From NCBI GenBank assembly GCA_016165875.1, contig JABBOT010000005.1, positions 2,072,692 through 2,136,691 on the forward strand: 64,000 bases of DNA. The letters run 5' to 3'. The notes below the pieces were generated by a model. That model was not told the origin of the DNA and made no database searches. It was given only the letters and a program-made list of their open reading frames with translations. The position numbers and the translations under genes are program-made. The stretch is from Acanthopleura granulata (Eukaryota > Mollusca > Polyplacophora > Chitonida > Chitonidae). Positions 35,300 through 46,240 of the stretch are shown here, piece after piece. Each line of letters begins with the position of its first letter. The first letter of the stretch is position 1.

Positions 35300-36620
35300 T
35301 TCGGGTTGAAAAATTTATTTAAATTATCATCCTGTCGTGAAAATCTGTTCGGGACCAAAGTTGAATAATGAAAGACACTGTTGAATAATGCAATACATCA
35401 CTTGATCGATTGAAGTTTTAAAGATTTTACAGAATAAGCTCACAGTGACTTTCAGTCGATAGGGTGCGCTGCTGTAACAACCATAGATGAAAAACGTTGT
35501 GTCATAAATGAAATGTTGAAGATTGCTGAAACACGTTTCCAATGCTGGAACTGGCACATTCTGATGATTATAAAACAGTAAAGCTTTGGGCTTCTATGAC
35601 AGACATAATGTGGATCTCATCTGGCGGGTGTATCATATGGACTAGAGATGGGCGGCCCATGTTCCACCTTAGTTTTCACATAAAACACCCTGAACCGCTA
35701 TATTTACTAACTTGGAACTCGGCCTAGTTGCTTGCGCTGTCCTCAAAGTGTCAAAGTGTGCGGGACGAAAACAGATATCTCGTGATACTTAAGTAATTCT
35801 GCAATCCATATTGCCTCATTGTGTGGGAATAATATAGACTATGAAATTGGAATTAACACAATGTAACCAACGCCTCCACTCAGATAGCATTCTATCTTGG
35901 GAAACCGGCATTTTCAAAGCACTTGACTCCGTTGTTAGGCTGAACTCGACTTCTCTTCAAAAGATTAAGATCACTTTTATCACAATAATTGCTTATAGAT
36001 ATAAAAAAAATAAGGCACCCTAAAATGTTGTCAATCGCTGTTTAATGGTTCACATCTTACTGGTTTCAGTTCGAACTCTACAGAAGTGTGTAATTGTCCT
36101 GACGATGCCGAGTGAAACCGACCAGAAACGAAAATCGCGCTGAGCAAAGTTTGGCTTGCTGTCAGGTACCTTTGTATTAATTGTGGCGTTACGATCTTTA
36201 TTATTTACAAATAACCAGGTGCTGTTAAGTCAGAATTACTATGGGATTCAAAAATACCTGGTTTTGTATGTCACATCTTTGACATGTTAAGGATAGCACA
36301 GGCGAAAAGATCAGGTTAGTATTATGGACAAGTACAGATAGCCAAGATGAGAAAATTGAAACAGGCCTTAGATCTATGTATGCATACACACCTGCTTAAA
36401 GGAGGTAAACACAGGGTGGATCAAACATTCGTTCATGTTTCTTAAGAGCAAGTTTATGTTTAAAACAAATTGCCGTTCGACATGTGCCATACATAAAAAG
36501 CATAGAGTTAGTCAATGTTTTATATAAATTATTAATTTTCCTGTATTCAAAAGTTTTAGGCATTTATGCAAAGCAATAATAACCGCTGTATATTCGGAAT
36601 ATGTTTAACGTTTTAGAGTC
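35300..36620. other. Unrecognised stretch
   Basis: A plus frame at 35,542-35,727 has an ATG start and ends at TAG, but I cannot identify it. No repeats or exons are convincing. Confidence 0.4.
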
Positions 36621-36627
36621 TTATTCA

Positions 36628-36725
36628 TTTATTTGATTGGTAATTTACGCCGTACTCAATAATATTTCACTGATACGATTGAGGCCAACATTATGAAGGT
36701 AGGAAACCGATCAATGCGGAGCCTT
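36628..36725 (-). mobile_element. SINE family A, 3' fragment
   Basis: TTCATTTATTTGATTGGTAA, TTTACGCCGTACTCAATAAT, ATTTCACTGATACGAT and CAACATTATG match the family tail and body on minus. The copy stops after about 100 bp. Confidence 0.75.
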
Positions 36726-36869
36726 AAACTAAAGCCATGTTAACACATTCCCTAATAGATATGTTTTTCAGGCATTCAATCAACATTAAACCTATATGTA
36801 CGATGGGATTTAGTAATACGTGAAATAAATGTGTCAGGTCGAAAGGCTACGTAACCGTTTCAGTAGTTA

Positions 36870-37215
36870 GAATAAAACTGCAGTAAAGAGACAAAAGGAT
36901 ATATTTTACGGGATACGTGAGACCATTTTCCAACCATCACACATCGTCGATGTGCTGGCCATACTCCCCTTGCTGCAGACTTTCATATTTTGTATTGGTA
37001 CTGTGGCGGGAATTTCCCCAATCGCTGCTTGTCCAATTATACCGCCATTGCATTTCTTTCACTTGGCAAGTCCTTATTCTCATGAACCCATTTACCCTTT
37101 GGTAGCGCCCTGTGAATGTTGGTATAAACCAAGGAATGACGCAAACATTGACATCAGACGTGTGGAGGAACGGCTATATAGTTTTGAGTTCGGGGTAGAT
37201 TCCATTCTTCCTTAA
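36870..37215 (+). CDS. Open frame with hydrophobic segment, possible exon (unidentified)
   Basis: One plus frame is open for about 113 codons, to a TAA at 37,213-37,215. It contains a hydrophobic stretch (IVDVLAILPLLQTFIF, CIGTVAGISPIAACPI) and then a Cys/charged part (APCECWYKPRNDANIDI). There is no clear ATG at the front. The short IVDVLAILP string resembles the S3 segment of voltage-gated potassium channels, but nothing after it does, so I do not make that assignment. It may be a decayed exon or chance. Confidence 0.25.
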
Positions 37216-37229
37216 TTAGATCTATGCGA

Positions 37230-40200
37230 CTCCCAACCCCGAAGAGAACCAAGAAATCCAATGGTGAAGTAACTATGAATTGATGAAAGTCCGGACAGAA
37301 TATTCAGGTCAACAACAAACAATAACAGCTTTATTTTACCCTAGGACCTGTCGATGTCATTTAAGTGGCCACGAATTTGATGCTGATTCAGTCTTAGGGG
37401 CACCTATTATTCAAGAGGCTCCACAGTTCCTAAGACTTTTCCTAGTATCTGTATAGGTTCGGCCTAATGTTAAACACAACCGAATCTCCTCTAGAAATTC
37501 CACATCGGCCCACCCCGTCAACGTATCATCCGTGGTTCCTAGTGGCTCTGCACTCCTGTTGTACTTCTGTACACCCCCACTTTCTACAGAGATTTTATCC
37601 ACACTAACGTTAAACACTTAAGAAACTTCCTCTTGAGCGACCTTACAACTCTGACCCTGTCAGTCATCATCCGTGCATCTGTACTTGAGAAATGCAGCTG
37701 TCACTGACGGAACCGATCTGCTCGGCAACACCGTCTCTCGTAAAGGTCAACGAATACACCTAATGGCATTCAGCTTCATGAAATCAGCGAAACAGTTTGG
37801 CACCACTCGTTTTCATTCAACAGTTTATGGTATGTATTTATTGAGTTATTAAACCATTTAATTTGTATTGACTTCAGCTTGAATACGTACGATGTGTACT
37901 GTTCGGCCTTCGAGACCACCTCATCAATATGCATTGCGACGCTCCTTTTACAGATTTTCAACAGTCTAAGTTTCAGAAGTCTAAGTACGGAATGCAACAA
38001 TGCAATTGGCTAATCAGCAAAATAGCTACATGACAGTCACAGACATGCTAAAATCCTATCACTACTTTTACCGTGGAAGATATGTTTTTCCCTCCAAACG
38101 TTCAAAACTACTCAAATAATGTCTGACTTAAAAAGAAGCAATTAAAACCACCAAAAAAATGTTAAAGAAAAATATTCTGTTATCAATGGAGTTAATTAAA
38201 AAGCTTATCTCCCATCTGCAAGATTCGGTGAAGGCATAAAAATTACCATATCCATGAAACATGCCCTCACACAAAATGGATGGCTCAGGAAAAATATATA
38301 TAGATTTTCAAGAGTAAACATTACGAAAAATGTACCTTAAAACCATGCCTTCAATGGTAAGTACTTTTATAAAATGCTTCCTGGAGTACTGCTACGACAT
38401 AGTCAACCATATTTTATCAAGTGCAAAGCTTACATCTCAAGGTAACCTTCGACAAAACGAAGTCTACAACTGGAGAATTTCTACAACAACAACAACGTAA
38501 TGCTAAATTCTCCCTCCGATATCATCATTGTAACATTACAAATCCTACTCCAAACCGATATCTAATATTATATCTGCGTGAGAACTCAGCCCATGTTACT
38601 GATTAAAACATCACCAGTTATCATCTTTTATATAGCAAGTGACCATAATAATCGACAGACACAATAGACACAGCGATAGAAAGTTCTACTTACAAGAAAC
38701 TAGATCTCTTGTAACTGTGGCAGCAACTTTCAGAAGTCAAAAACTTATCAGTCATGGAGATACGCCCATATACACAAAAAGATGTGGGGGTGATAGGTAC
38801 CATGATGAGTAAATTATGTACAGGTGTCCAGAGTGAAACTGTTATATCAGTGACGTTATCTGTACAAAGATATACAAGTATCTTGACTGAAGTTCAGTGT
38901 CCTGTTTACTGTCTATAAGATGTTTCTGAGAATGCATTTTTAATTTATATCACTATCCTGCTGATGTTCCTATTCGATATGTATTTACCTGTACTGGGTT
39001 AAATTTTAAATCGCTTCAGTGCATAGAGGTTTATTATTGACGTCGCCTTGTGTGTTATTTCATGAACCACTGGTAAGTCCTGTATCAAATTTTGACTATG
39101 TGCCAGAAGTTTTATACATTTGGCTGACATTTGTTTCAAGGTTATCGAATAATCAGCTTCTTGGATGCTATGGACTGCAATATCGCTGACATAAATATAA
39201 GAGAACGTCAGAGCTAACATTTAGCTAACTCTTATTTCAGTTCGCTGGTTTATCGGCGGCTTGGCGTATGTAAATCGTGACAGATTCCTCAGCTTCCCAT
39301 AACAGGCTTTACTTCACTGCTTTTAGCACATCCACTGAGACACTGGGATAATGAGGTGCAGGAAACAACACAAACATCAAATAGCTATAATCGCGCCAAT
39401 CAAACAAAGCTCTACCTTTTCACATTTCATCTTATTTTAATCGCAGAAGCATTAAACGACTGACGCCTTGTTTTGGAAAGTTCAACAGTGTAACAAAACG
39501 GCACACAACTGAACGTCCCACGATTACTATAAATAACCGTATTGTACTCAATGTAATTACACAAAGACTCCATGTTTGGAGGCAGACTGCTGCCCCGGTT
39601 ACAATTCAATACAATAGAAAATAATCACCAGCAATCAAATAATCTCTTTTCACAGGTCAAAATGGTCAAGTCAATCCGAGAGAACTCATTCAGCCTCTAT
39701 CTACACCAGTTGGAAAAGTGGAATTTTAGGAACAAAATACATTAAACACAGCATAATAAAAACCCATTCCTATATTAACTATTTAACATGTACTCTAGTT
39801 CTCAACTTCATAAGTAATGACCAGGAGCCTTTCTGTAAATAATCCTCTCAAGCGTTCTGTGGGATAATCTAACCTTTGATTAAAGACGTGAGCTTTGTGA
39901 GAAGGAGAAATCAGGTGGTTGTTTACCTAAAGAAGGGTCTCAGAATGGGGAAAGCGGGTAAAACCATGAAATTTCTCTCCACACCAGATAAATCTTTTGA
40001 TATAAAGTCTTCGCCAAACCAACATGGGCTACATTTGGGTCTGCCATGTCGCTATGCAGTGATTGCCTATAGTGGAATTCAGTGACAAGCCATCAGACTG
40101 GATGATCCTCTAAGCTTTGCTATATTTAAATCATACATATAAAAGCAAATTAAATGCAGAAGGACTTCTTTGTGAAAGAAGCTGTGTAGCTTTTTGCATG

Positions 40201-41260
40201 ACCTTTCCCATTATGGACATATTTGGAGTTCCAGCTCTCTGGAGCGCCGTGTAAGAATTACCGAAGTGATGGGAGAAAGTTAAGGTAAGCTTGTAGGTGT
40301 CATGTAACAGGTGCTGACTGAGACAATTTGCGATGTGCATTTTCCTAAAGTGGCCCTAAAGGAAGATTTGGTTAGTGTGGTTAGGGTTTATGCCTTGGAT
40401 AACTTTAAGCTGGCGTTGGTCAGGAAACTGAAAGCTTCCCAGTATATACTCAAACAGTCTCTAAATGCCCACTGTCATGAAGACGACATTCACTAATCAC
40501 TAAATCAACCTGATGATATGTAACCACCGAGGGAACCAGACGCGCTTGCGTGCAGAAAGGTGGAAGTGTGGCCAGTCTGGTACTGAAAAGGGAGATGATT
40601 ACAGCTGTAATTAATACTACATGTGGTATAAAGGTAAATAAAGCCTAAATATGCCAATTCGAGACTGGGTACTCTACAAGTTTATTTATTTACACAGATG
40701 CATTCCAGCGGTGCATCAAAAATAACATCTTGAACCTTATCACAATAAGCATTGTCCTGCTAAAGATCTAAACTACCATACCGACCAACTAAAAAACCTT
40801 GATACAACAGCTTGGTTTAAAGACCCGTCCTTCTTAAAAACTATACACGTGCTTGAACACATTAACATTCTGGGGATGCAGTGTCGCAAAAATGGAGTTA
40901 GTTAGCTGGCCGGGAAAGCCGTTTTCTGAAAATAATTTTGCGTCCTTTTTCTGGTAACATTGTTGGGCACCTCTTCCCAGAATCCTAGGAGCAATACCAT
41001 TTGGACCTATTTAAGCTGAACTTTGCGACGTTCGTGTTTCAGACTTGTATTAATTGATGGTGTACTGTATATGTGTACCAGGGACACAAGATTTGTGTAT
41101 CACTGATTTATATGTTACTGTAGATGTGCAAATTTGTACACAAATTATAGTGAGTAACACAAGTACAGGTTATGCAATATTTAAAGCTTAACTTAAAGAC
41201 CAGATGTATTAAAAAATCACGATCTCTTAAAACCAGACACATATATAATTGTAACGGGAG
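37230..41260. other. Unrecognised AT-rich stretch
   Basis: The plus frames at 39,876-40,085 and 40,311-40,496 (the latter with VALKEDLVSVVRVYALDNFK) read weakly protein-like but are unidentified. I see no repeats, RNA genes or defended exons. Confidence 0.4.
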
Positions 41261-41268
41261 ATGGCTAC

Positions 41269-41392
41269 CTTGAAGCAGAAGTAGTCACCATCTCTCAATA
41301 CTTGTAGGATAACCGATGCATCGGATCCTTCTCCATAACACGCTGTGTTTACATATGATAAGGTCCATATTCCTATTGCACAAACTATGATG
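41269..41392 (-). CDS. Candidate exon of an unidentified secreted or membrane protein
   Basis: On the minus strand the acceptor is strong: a pyrimidine-rich TTATTGTTTTTTCTTCAAAG ends just before 41,392. The exon closes with TTCAAG followed by GTAGCC at 41,268. The 124 nt are one base plus 41 full codons: IIVCAIGIWTLSYVNTACYG, then EGSDASVILQVLRDGDYFCFK. The first half is hydrophobic, like the core of a signal peptide or membrane segment, and the rest has two Cys. The frame also reads on through the intron to 41,227, so openness alone is not evidence; the splice sites are. The protein is not recognised. Confidence 0.45.
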
Positions 41393-41723
41393 CTTTGAAG
41401 AAAAAACAATAATAAATGTACCTCAGACCGACCCAAACTTGGATTGGCAGAAAACAAATCTAAGTAGAAGACGAGAAATTGTAAACCCTTGGAATCTAAA
41501 GTCTTAAGGTGTCCATTCTGTTGTTCGTTCCTGCCTTTTCCATGAAGCGCTGACTGATAACGTATTATCCCTTAATTTGTTGCAATCGAACAGTGGTTAG
41601 TTTAACTGGGATCCAAGTTGTCATAAGTGTAGCCGAGGCCGACTAAAGTAAATCATGGGATGCCTAATTAAAGATGACAAACGTTGGCGATGGTATTTCC
41701 AAAATATGTTCTGAAGTGCCAGC

Positions 41724-41978
41724 TCATCGCCCCTTTCCACGACAGAACAAAATCACAACGGCGCATGAACAGAAAGATCGACCCATAACATGAGACACTG
41801 GATCAGGATCAGTACTAGGAAACAGCATCCTTTTTGGTGTATGAAACACATTTGCTTCATGCGTTATGGACAGCTGCTGGCGTGACACCAAATCACTGAC
41901 TCCAGTTATTTTACAGTGCGGGCATGTCGCCCATCCATCTGTATCTGCAGTGATCGCAACCAGCACCAGTGCAGCAAG
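41724..41978 (-). CDS. Candidate terminal exon, signal-peptide-like, Cys-containing (unidentified)
   Basis: After a possible acceptor (GGTCCTAG at 41,979-41,986 on minus) the frame reads LAALVLVAITADTDGWATCP, HCKITGVSDLVSRQQL and so on, ending at TGA at 41,724. The hydrophobic front looks like a signal-peptide core. A CPHC pair and a later CSC follow. Codon third positions look regular. It is upstream, on the same strand, of the exon at 41,269-41,392 but contains a stop. The two would therefore belong to different genes or isoforms. Confidence 0.35.
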   Translation of the reverse strand, partial: LAALVLVAITADTDGWATCPHCKITGVSDLVSRQQLSITHEANVFHTPKRMLFPSTDPDPVSHVMGRSFCSCAVVILFCRGKGR

Positions 41979-42214
41979 CTAGGACCTGGTCCAAAACACC
42001 CAGCCGTCTGTGCAACAGAAATCGTGGTGGGCCAGGACAGCGTTAGTCGGTGGGTACAGCTGTTGCTTTATGGCTAGACAACCCGAGAAGAAATGTTACA
42101 TCAAGACGGCAGGAAAATCTGGCAAAACCTTTACAAAACCTATCCAAAACAAGGGAGATAGCCATAGCCCTTAATGTCGCTTACCTTCTTTTAACTGTTA
42201 TTTACTTAGTTATT

Positions 42215-43340
42215 TGTTTATTTATTTATTTATTTGATGTGTTGAGGCTATTCCACGGATAACACATCTTTGACTATTCCTTGCAAAAAATGTTACAGTA
42301 CAAACGTAACGCGGCTCCATTCAGATGAAAAGGATACATCAGAGTAAATTAGAGATGCACAAATAATTCTAGACTGAGTTGTGTGGAAATTAAATCATTA
42401 TTTTTTTCAGTTTTGTTATGATTAGACGCAGAGCCATTTTCATATGTGGATGAAATATTACATGTATCATTGTACAGAAGAAGGATGTGTGACTGCATCT
42501 AACTTCAAATTACATTGGTAGGCAATGTTCCTTTATCACGATACACACTCTTGGAAAGTAGTTGTAAACTGTATTTAGAGATTCTTCCAAAGTGAAGCGG
42601 AAATAAAAGAAACCTACGCGAGTGATTAGAATCTTCTGGAGCCCACCTGGCAAAATACGTTGCGCACCATTTTCTATTTAGAACTACACAACAGCCAATT
42701 AATATTTATGGGAAAAAGTGGATGGCATGTGCAGCTGATAATTCTTGAGATGAGAGTGTATAAACATATCCCGGTGTCTACTTCTCGTCCACATTTACAC
42801 AATTTTTTCATTCTTGCTGTCAACATAATCGTGTATTTATGTTGCTGAACTTCAAACGCTGTTGAAAAAGACTCGAACAAAGTAGACATACATTTGCATG
42901 GTTTGGCTAAATTTACAACCCTTGCTTTTAACAGATGTGACAGGGTGCAGTGATTAAAGGCCAACCCAAAAGGTATGTTATTTCTTCTTACATGTATCAG
43001 ACATAAATGAAAGTATGTCATGCCTCACACACACTGCTAGACTTTCTCCGGACGCTCCAAATCTTTTTGCATTAAAACATTTTGAATACCGTACTTCATT
43101 TGTAAAATTAGTAACTTGTTAAATTTGCCAACGTGCAGTGATGTTCCAAAGTCAGTTCTGCGACCTTTCCGGCGCCATGTCCTTGTTTAATTATTTTATT
43201 ACAGTCGCTCATATACCTGTGACGTGTCCAGTCTCATTTGTGAACATTCTTATACATAAAGGATTAACATTCTTAGCATTGAATTTGAGAAAATGTGTTT
43301 CTGCTTGGTTCGAAATCATGAAATCTTATGTCATGTAGCA
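42215..43340. other. Mostly unrecognised flank left of the virus-like element
   Basis: A TTTATTTATTTATTTATTTGATG tract at 42,217-42,240 may be a bare SINE family A tail. A 115-codon minus frame at 42,674-43,021 contains a Cys-rich part (MKKLCKCGREVDTGICLY) but has no ATG and no recognisable fold. Nothing else is clear. Confidence 0.35.
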
Positions 43341-43343
43341 GCA

Positions 43344-43494
43344 GCACTAATTAATGTGAGCCGTCCCACGATCCAGGGAGCCCCCCAACCCCTGTACCAA
43401 ATAATTTCTGCTACACATCAAACCATATGGTGTCCAGCTACATAAATAATTGGCGATTGATTATGTAGACGGACACATTCACATTCACAACATA
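43344..43494 (+). repeat. Left terminal inverted repeat of the virus-like element
   Basis: It begins GCACTAATTAATGTGAGCCG and includes AATTTCTGCTACACAT, CCATATGGTGTCCAGCTACA and TTGGCGATTGATTATGTAGA. It matches the reverse complement of 53,748-53,882, with about ten extra bases inside. I see no certain target-site duplication next to it. Confidence 0.75.
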
Positions 43495-43590
43495 TAGGGA
43501 AGCAATAAGAGACTGTTCAAAACCCTCGCCGGCCCGGGCTCTCCTTTTAGAGATACCCTGGCCATTGCTGATATACCAGTACAATCGAAC

Positions 43591-43857
43591 ATGCCGAAGG
43601 GACACAACACATGCGAGTGTCTCACCTTAAGCTCAAAAGATTTCTGCGGTAAACGCTGCCTTGGGGCTTTCTATAAGGTTCACCTGCCAAGACTGCGTAA
43701 GGGTTCATGTACACAGCCTCGCCGAATTTGCGGGGTTGGGGTTACTAACAAACAAAGGCTTTGTCTCCAGTGTGAATATCAAAATGCACGGCCGTATGAT
43801 CAGAGGGCATGGCAGAAAGAGTTGGCACGCCTCGCTGCTATTGAAATTCCCATTTAG
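43591..43857 (+). CDS. Small Cys-rich zinc-ribbon-like protein (88 aa)
   Basis: The frame from ATG at 43,591 to TAG is intact. Cysteines fall at residues 8, 10, 19, 23, 40, 47, 58 and 61, including C-x3-C and C-x2-C pairs (FCGKRC, LCLQC) that could bind zinc. The first part is basic (VHLPRLRKG). It is the first gene inside the left terminal repeat, just upstream of the polymerase remnant in the same direction. It may be the N-terminal zinc module of that protein, separated by a frameshift, or a separate small nucleic-acid-binding protein. I know of similar small Cys-rich proteins near replication genes in such elements only in general terms. Confidence 0.5.
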   Translation: MPKGHNTCECLTLSSKDFCGKRCLGAFYKVHLPRLRKGSCTQPRRICGVGVTNKQRLCLQCEYQNARPYDQRAWQKELARLAAIEIPI

Positions 43858-43942
43858 AGACAAGGTTCCATCTGATATACCCATCCTGGCTGTGTAATAA
43901 GAGGGCGTAGAAATGCCCACTTAGAGACGATTCCACATTTGG

Positions 43943-44850
43943 GTGAACGAGACAGGTCACTCGGTGTCGACCAGTTCGTGCTATAGGACGGCCGCACCAC
44001 CGGGGGCTCACGAGAGGCTCCAAGCTATCTGCACCAAACTAGGTAACCCCGAACTGGCCGAGAGAGCCTTAGGCGAGAATCGCGCGGCCAGCATCTTCTA
44101 TGAAAAGAAGAAAAGAATGGCTGGAAGCCAACCCCAGCCATTCTGCTCCACGATATCCAGAAGGCGTGCGTCGAGCATGGCCACGGCGGGCTCTGGAACA
44201 CGATACAAGAGGGACGTCGTCAGCATCGACATGAAAGCCTGCTTCCCGGCCTCCTTTCAGGGAGAAGGCGAAGTGAAGCCCTACTTTGAACGTTTGCGTC
44301 ACCCAACGCACAGCATGACCCGTGTAGCCATCAATGGCTAACTCCCCAAAGACATCGGCGCAGGCTTCGCCGAGGTCCACGAGTGGGAGTTCATGGACTG
44401 CCATCCTGTCATCCACGCGTGGTTTGGGAGGCATTTCGCAGAGAATGTATGGGCCTCAACACAGCTTCTTGCCTTCCAGACAAAAGCTGGCTTGCTGAAG
44501 TCCCTCGATGCGTGAAACAATAATCACCTTTAACAAAGGTGGTTCCCCGAAGATCGTAATCGGGCGTGCAGCATCATCGGCAAATTCATTCAGGGCAGCA
44601 AGGCTGACAGAAAAAGACGACTGGTGAACTTGACTTCCTTGTGCGAGGAAGCTGTCAAAGTGGCACCCGGGTAGGAGCACCAATGAAATGCCCCCACGGC
44701 CACACCCTCACATACTACGATGTATGTGAGGGCCTCCATGTTGGCTTATGCCCACATCAACGTCCGCTCTTTGCTTTCGACGTTCGATGCGTGCCAGAGG
44801 GATCAAGGCCCAGGCATATCACAACTCCTTCCGTTGGAGTGTTCAGACTG
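43943..44850 (+). pseudogene. DNA polymerase (family B-like) remnant, element replication module
   Basis: The first frame (43,943-44,340) has a basic, predicted nucleic-acid-binding N-part (RLQAICTKLGNPELAERALG), then DVVSIDMKACFPASF at about 44,213-44,255. That stretch fits motif A of a protein-primed or viral family B palm (Asp, then a short turn, then an aromatic-Pro). After a stop, related codons continue (LPKDIGAGFAEVHEWEF, AWFGRHFAENVW) in another frame, then RASMLAYAHINV near 44,730. The motif C region with the catalytic Asp pair is not present: the sequence passes directly into helicase-like codons near 44,800, which suggests an internal deletion. Assignment to a polymerase is from motif shape and context and is less certain than the helicase call. 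Confidence 0.5.
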
Positions 44851-45681
44851 AGTGGACCCCGGAAATGATTGACAGAAGTTTATCCCCCGCGTGATCATCT
44901 GCGACGAGGTCTCCTATTCTGGAGATCTTCTTGGAATGGGTCGAACACAGGGGTGTGCAAGTCATCTGCTGCGACGATCAGGTTCAACCACTTCTCTTTG
45001 CTGGCAAAATGCGACACAGCTGGGTGTGTCAGAGGGCTAACTACTACGAGTGGGTTGAAGAAGACCATAGGGCAAAAGCACTCAAAACCCCCTAAAAGGC
45101 TACCCGCATGAAGCGGAGTCAATGCCAGGAGATGAGAAAAGCGCTCCCCAGCTGCCTTGGTCGGAGTAAGTTAACTGAAGCCAGAAACCAGGCAACCTCA
45201 TCTTGACCTCGAGACAGAAAGTAAGCGACCAAGCACAGGAGCTGCTATTCCAGGGCCACGAAGTTCTCTCCACAGACGACCCAGTGCCCCTGCTGTACCA
45301 TCCAAAAGACTAAACATAAACATACAAGTCCCCGTTCCGGGTACGGACCGCAGGGAAGAGCTGGTACTCGATGTCAGCATAGAGGCAGCAGAGGCGGCTA
45401 TTCAGACTGATAACTGGCCCCTTGGTTATGCCCTCACAGTTCATTCGAGCCAGTGTGTGACCATCAGAGACCCCCAGAAAGTCTGGATCATGGACGATTA
45501 CTTCGAGTGCTTAAACCTTTTCTACCATGCCGTATCAAGAGTGGAGTATCTCCGTCAGCTAGAAAGGGTAGTCTTTTCCCCGGAGGATGGTTCCGAGGGA
45601 AGACAACTCACCGAGAAGCAACTCCGCAAAACCATCCGGAGGAAGTTTGTGAGCTACAAGCACCAAGGGGATCAGGATTAA
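44800..45681 (+). pseudogene. Superfamily 1 helicase remnant
   Basis: Walker B is visible as RVIICDEVS at about 44,890-44,916. After a one-base shift comes EIFLEWVEHRGVQVICC and a degraded motif III (CDDQVQPLLFAG, where GDxxQ is expected). The C-terminal RecA-like half lies in one open frame, to 45,681: DVSIEAAEAAIQTDNWPLGY, then motif V/VI-like ALTVHSSQCVTI and AVSRVEYLRQLERVV. The C in HSSQC stands where Gly is normal. Walker A (P-loop) is absent, consistent with a deletion at the polymerase junction. Such helicases unwind DNA for replication. Together with the preceding and following genes it probably came from one long fusion protein. Confidence 0.7.
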
Positions 45682-45835
45682 CCTGAAGGTCGATCACATC
45701 CTGCATCTCAAGGAACAGCAAGATAACCGCTGTGCCCGGTGCAATATTAAGCTATGCGCGTACCAACAAAAGGATACCCAGCAGTTCCGTGTTAACCGGT
45801 TAGCAGACAGTACAACACATCCTCGTCAGGTTTAG
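45674..45835 (+). pseudogene. HNH endonuclease-like domain, truncated
   Basis: The frame from 45,674 to TAG at 45,833-45,835 reads INLKVDHILHLKEQQDNRCA, then RCNIKLCAYQQKDTQQF and VNRLADSTTHPRQV. The Cys pair CARC and the following basic strand plus VxRL...H match the first half of an HNH/zinc fold. The Asp normally found before Arg in that strand is Asn here, and the second Cys pair is cut off by the stop. It follows the helicase with one frame change, so it was probably the C-terminal domain of a polymerase-helicase-HNH protein. Activity is very unlikely. Confidence 0.6.
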
Positions 45836-45839
45836 CGAC

Positions 45840-46145
45840 CAAGCGTCCGATCCGATACACGTCTAGGAACCACACTGGATCAGTCGCGCGACGGCGACCT
45901 CCCTCCAGCTCGCCGGGCTGCTACAGATAGCGAACACCAACCCCACAACGGAGCTTTTGCTCATGTAGGCCAACTGGCCGGCCTGAAAGAGTGGAGGATG
46001 GCCTTTGTGCCATCGTTTTTGTCTTGATAGCCTCAAACGCCGCTTGCCAGTGAGTGGGACCACATTTCCGTTCAAATTTGCGTCCGCTATCCATCAGTAC
46101 CGCGGCCAGAGAACCAGGAATCTTGCCGACGGAGTCACAGTAGTC
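45840..46145 (-). pseudogene. Unidentified minus-strand reading at the end of the capsid module
   Basis: The minus strand is open from about 46,145 with CDSVGKIPGSLAAVLMDSGR, then FERKCGPTHWQAAFEAI, before shifting. The composition is protein-like and the position is the 3' end of the minus-strand gene series, converging on the HNH reading. I do not recognise the family. Confidence 0.35.
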
Positions 46146-46192
46146 AATCTCTAGTATCGTGGATTACAGCTCTTGGGGTAAACCCATCATGT

Positions 46193-46195
<3 letters not shown>

Positions 46196-46237
<42 letters not shown>
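46196..46237. repeat. (TA)21 microsatellite
   Basis: An uninterrupted alternating A/T tract of about 42 bp, directly left of a perfect hairpin. Confidence 0.95.

Positions 46238-46240
<3 letters not shown>

Noticed and set aside
43376..43500. Left terminal repeat as an unrelated MITE
   Set aside because: Its match is inverted at the far side of the gene block rather than close by, and the two flank all virus-like genes exactly.
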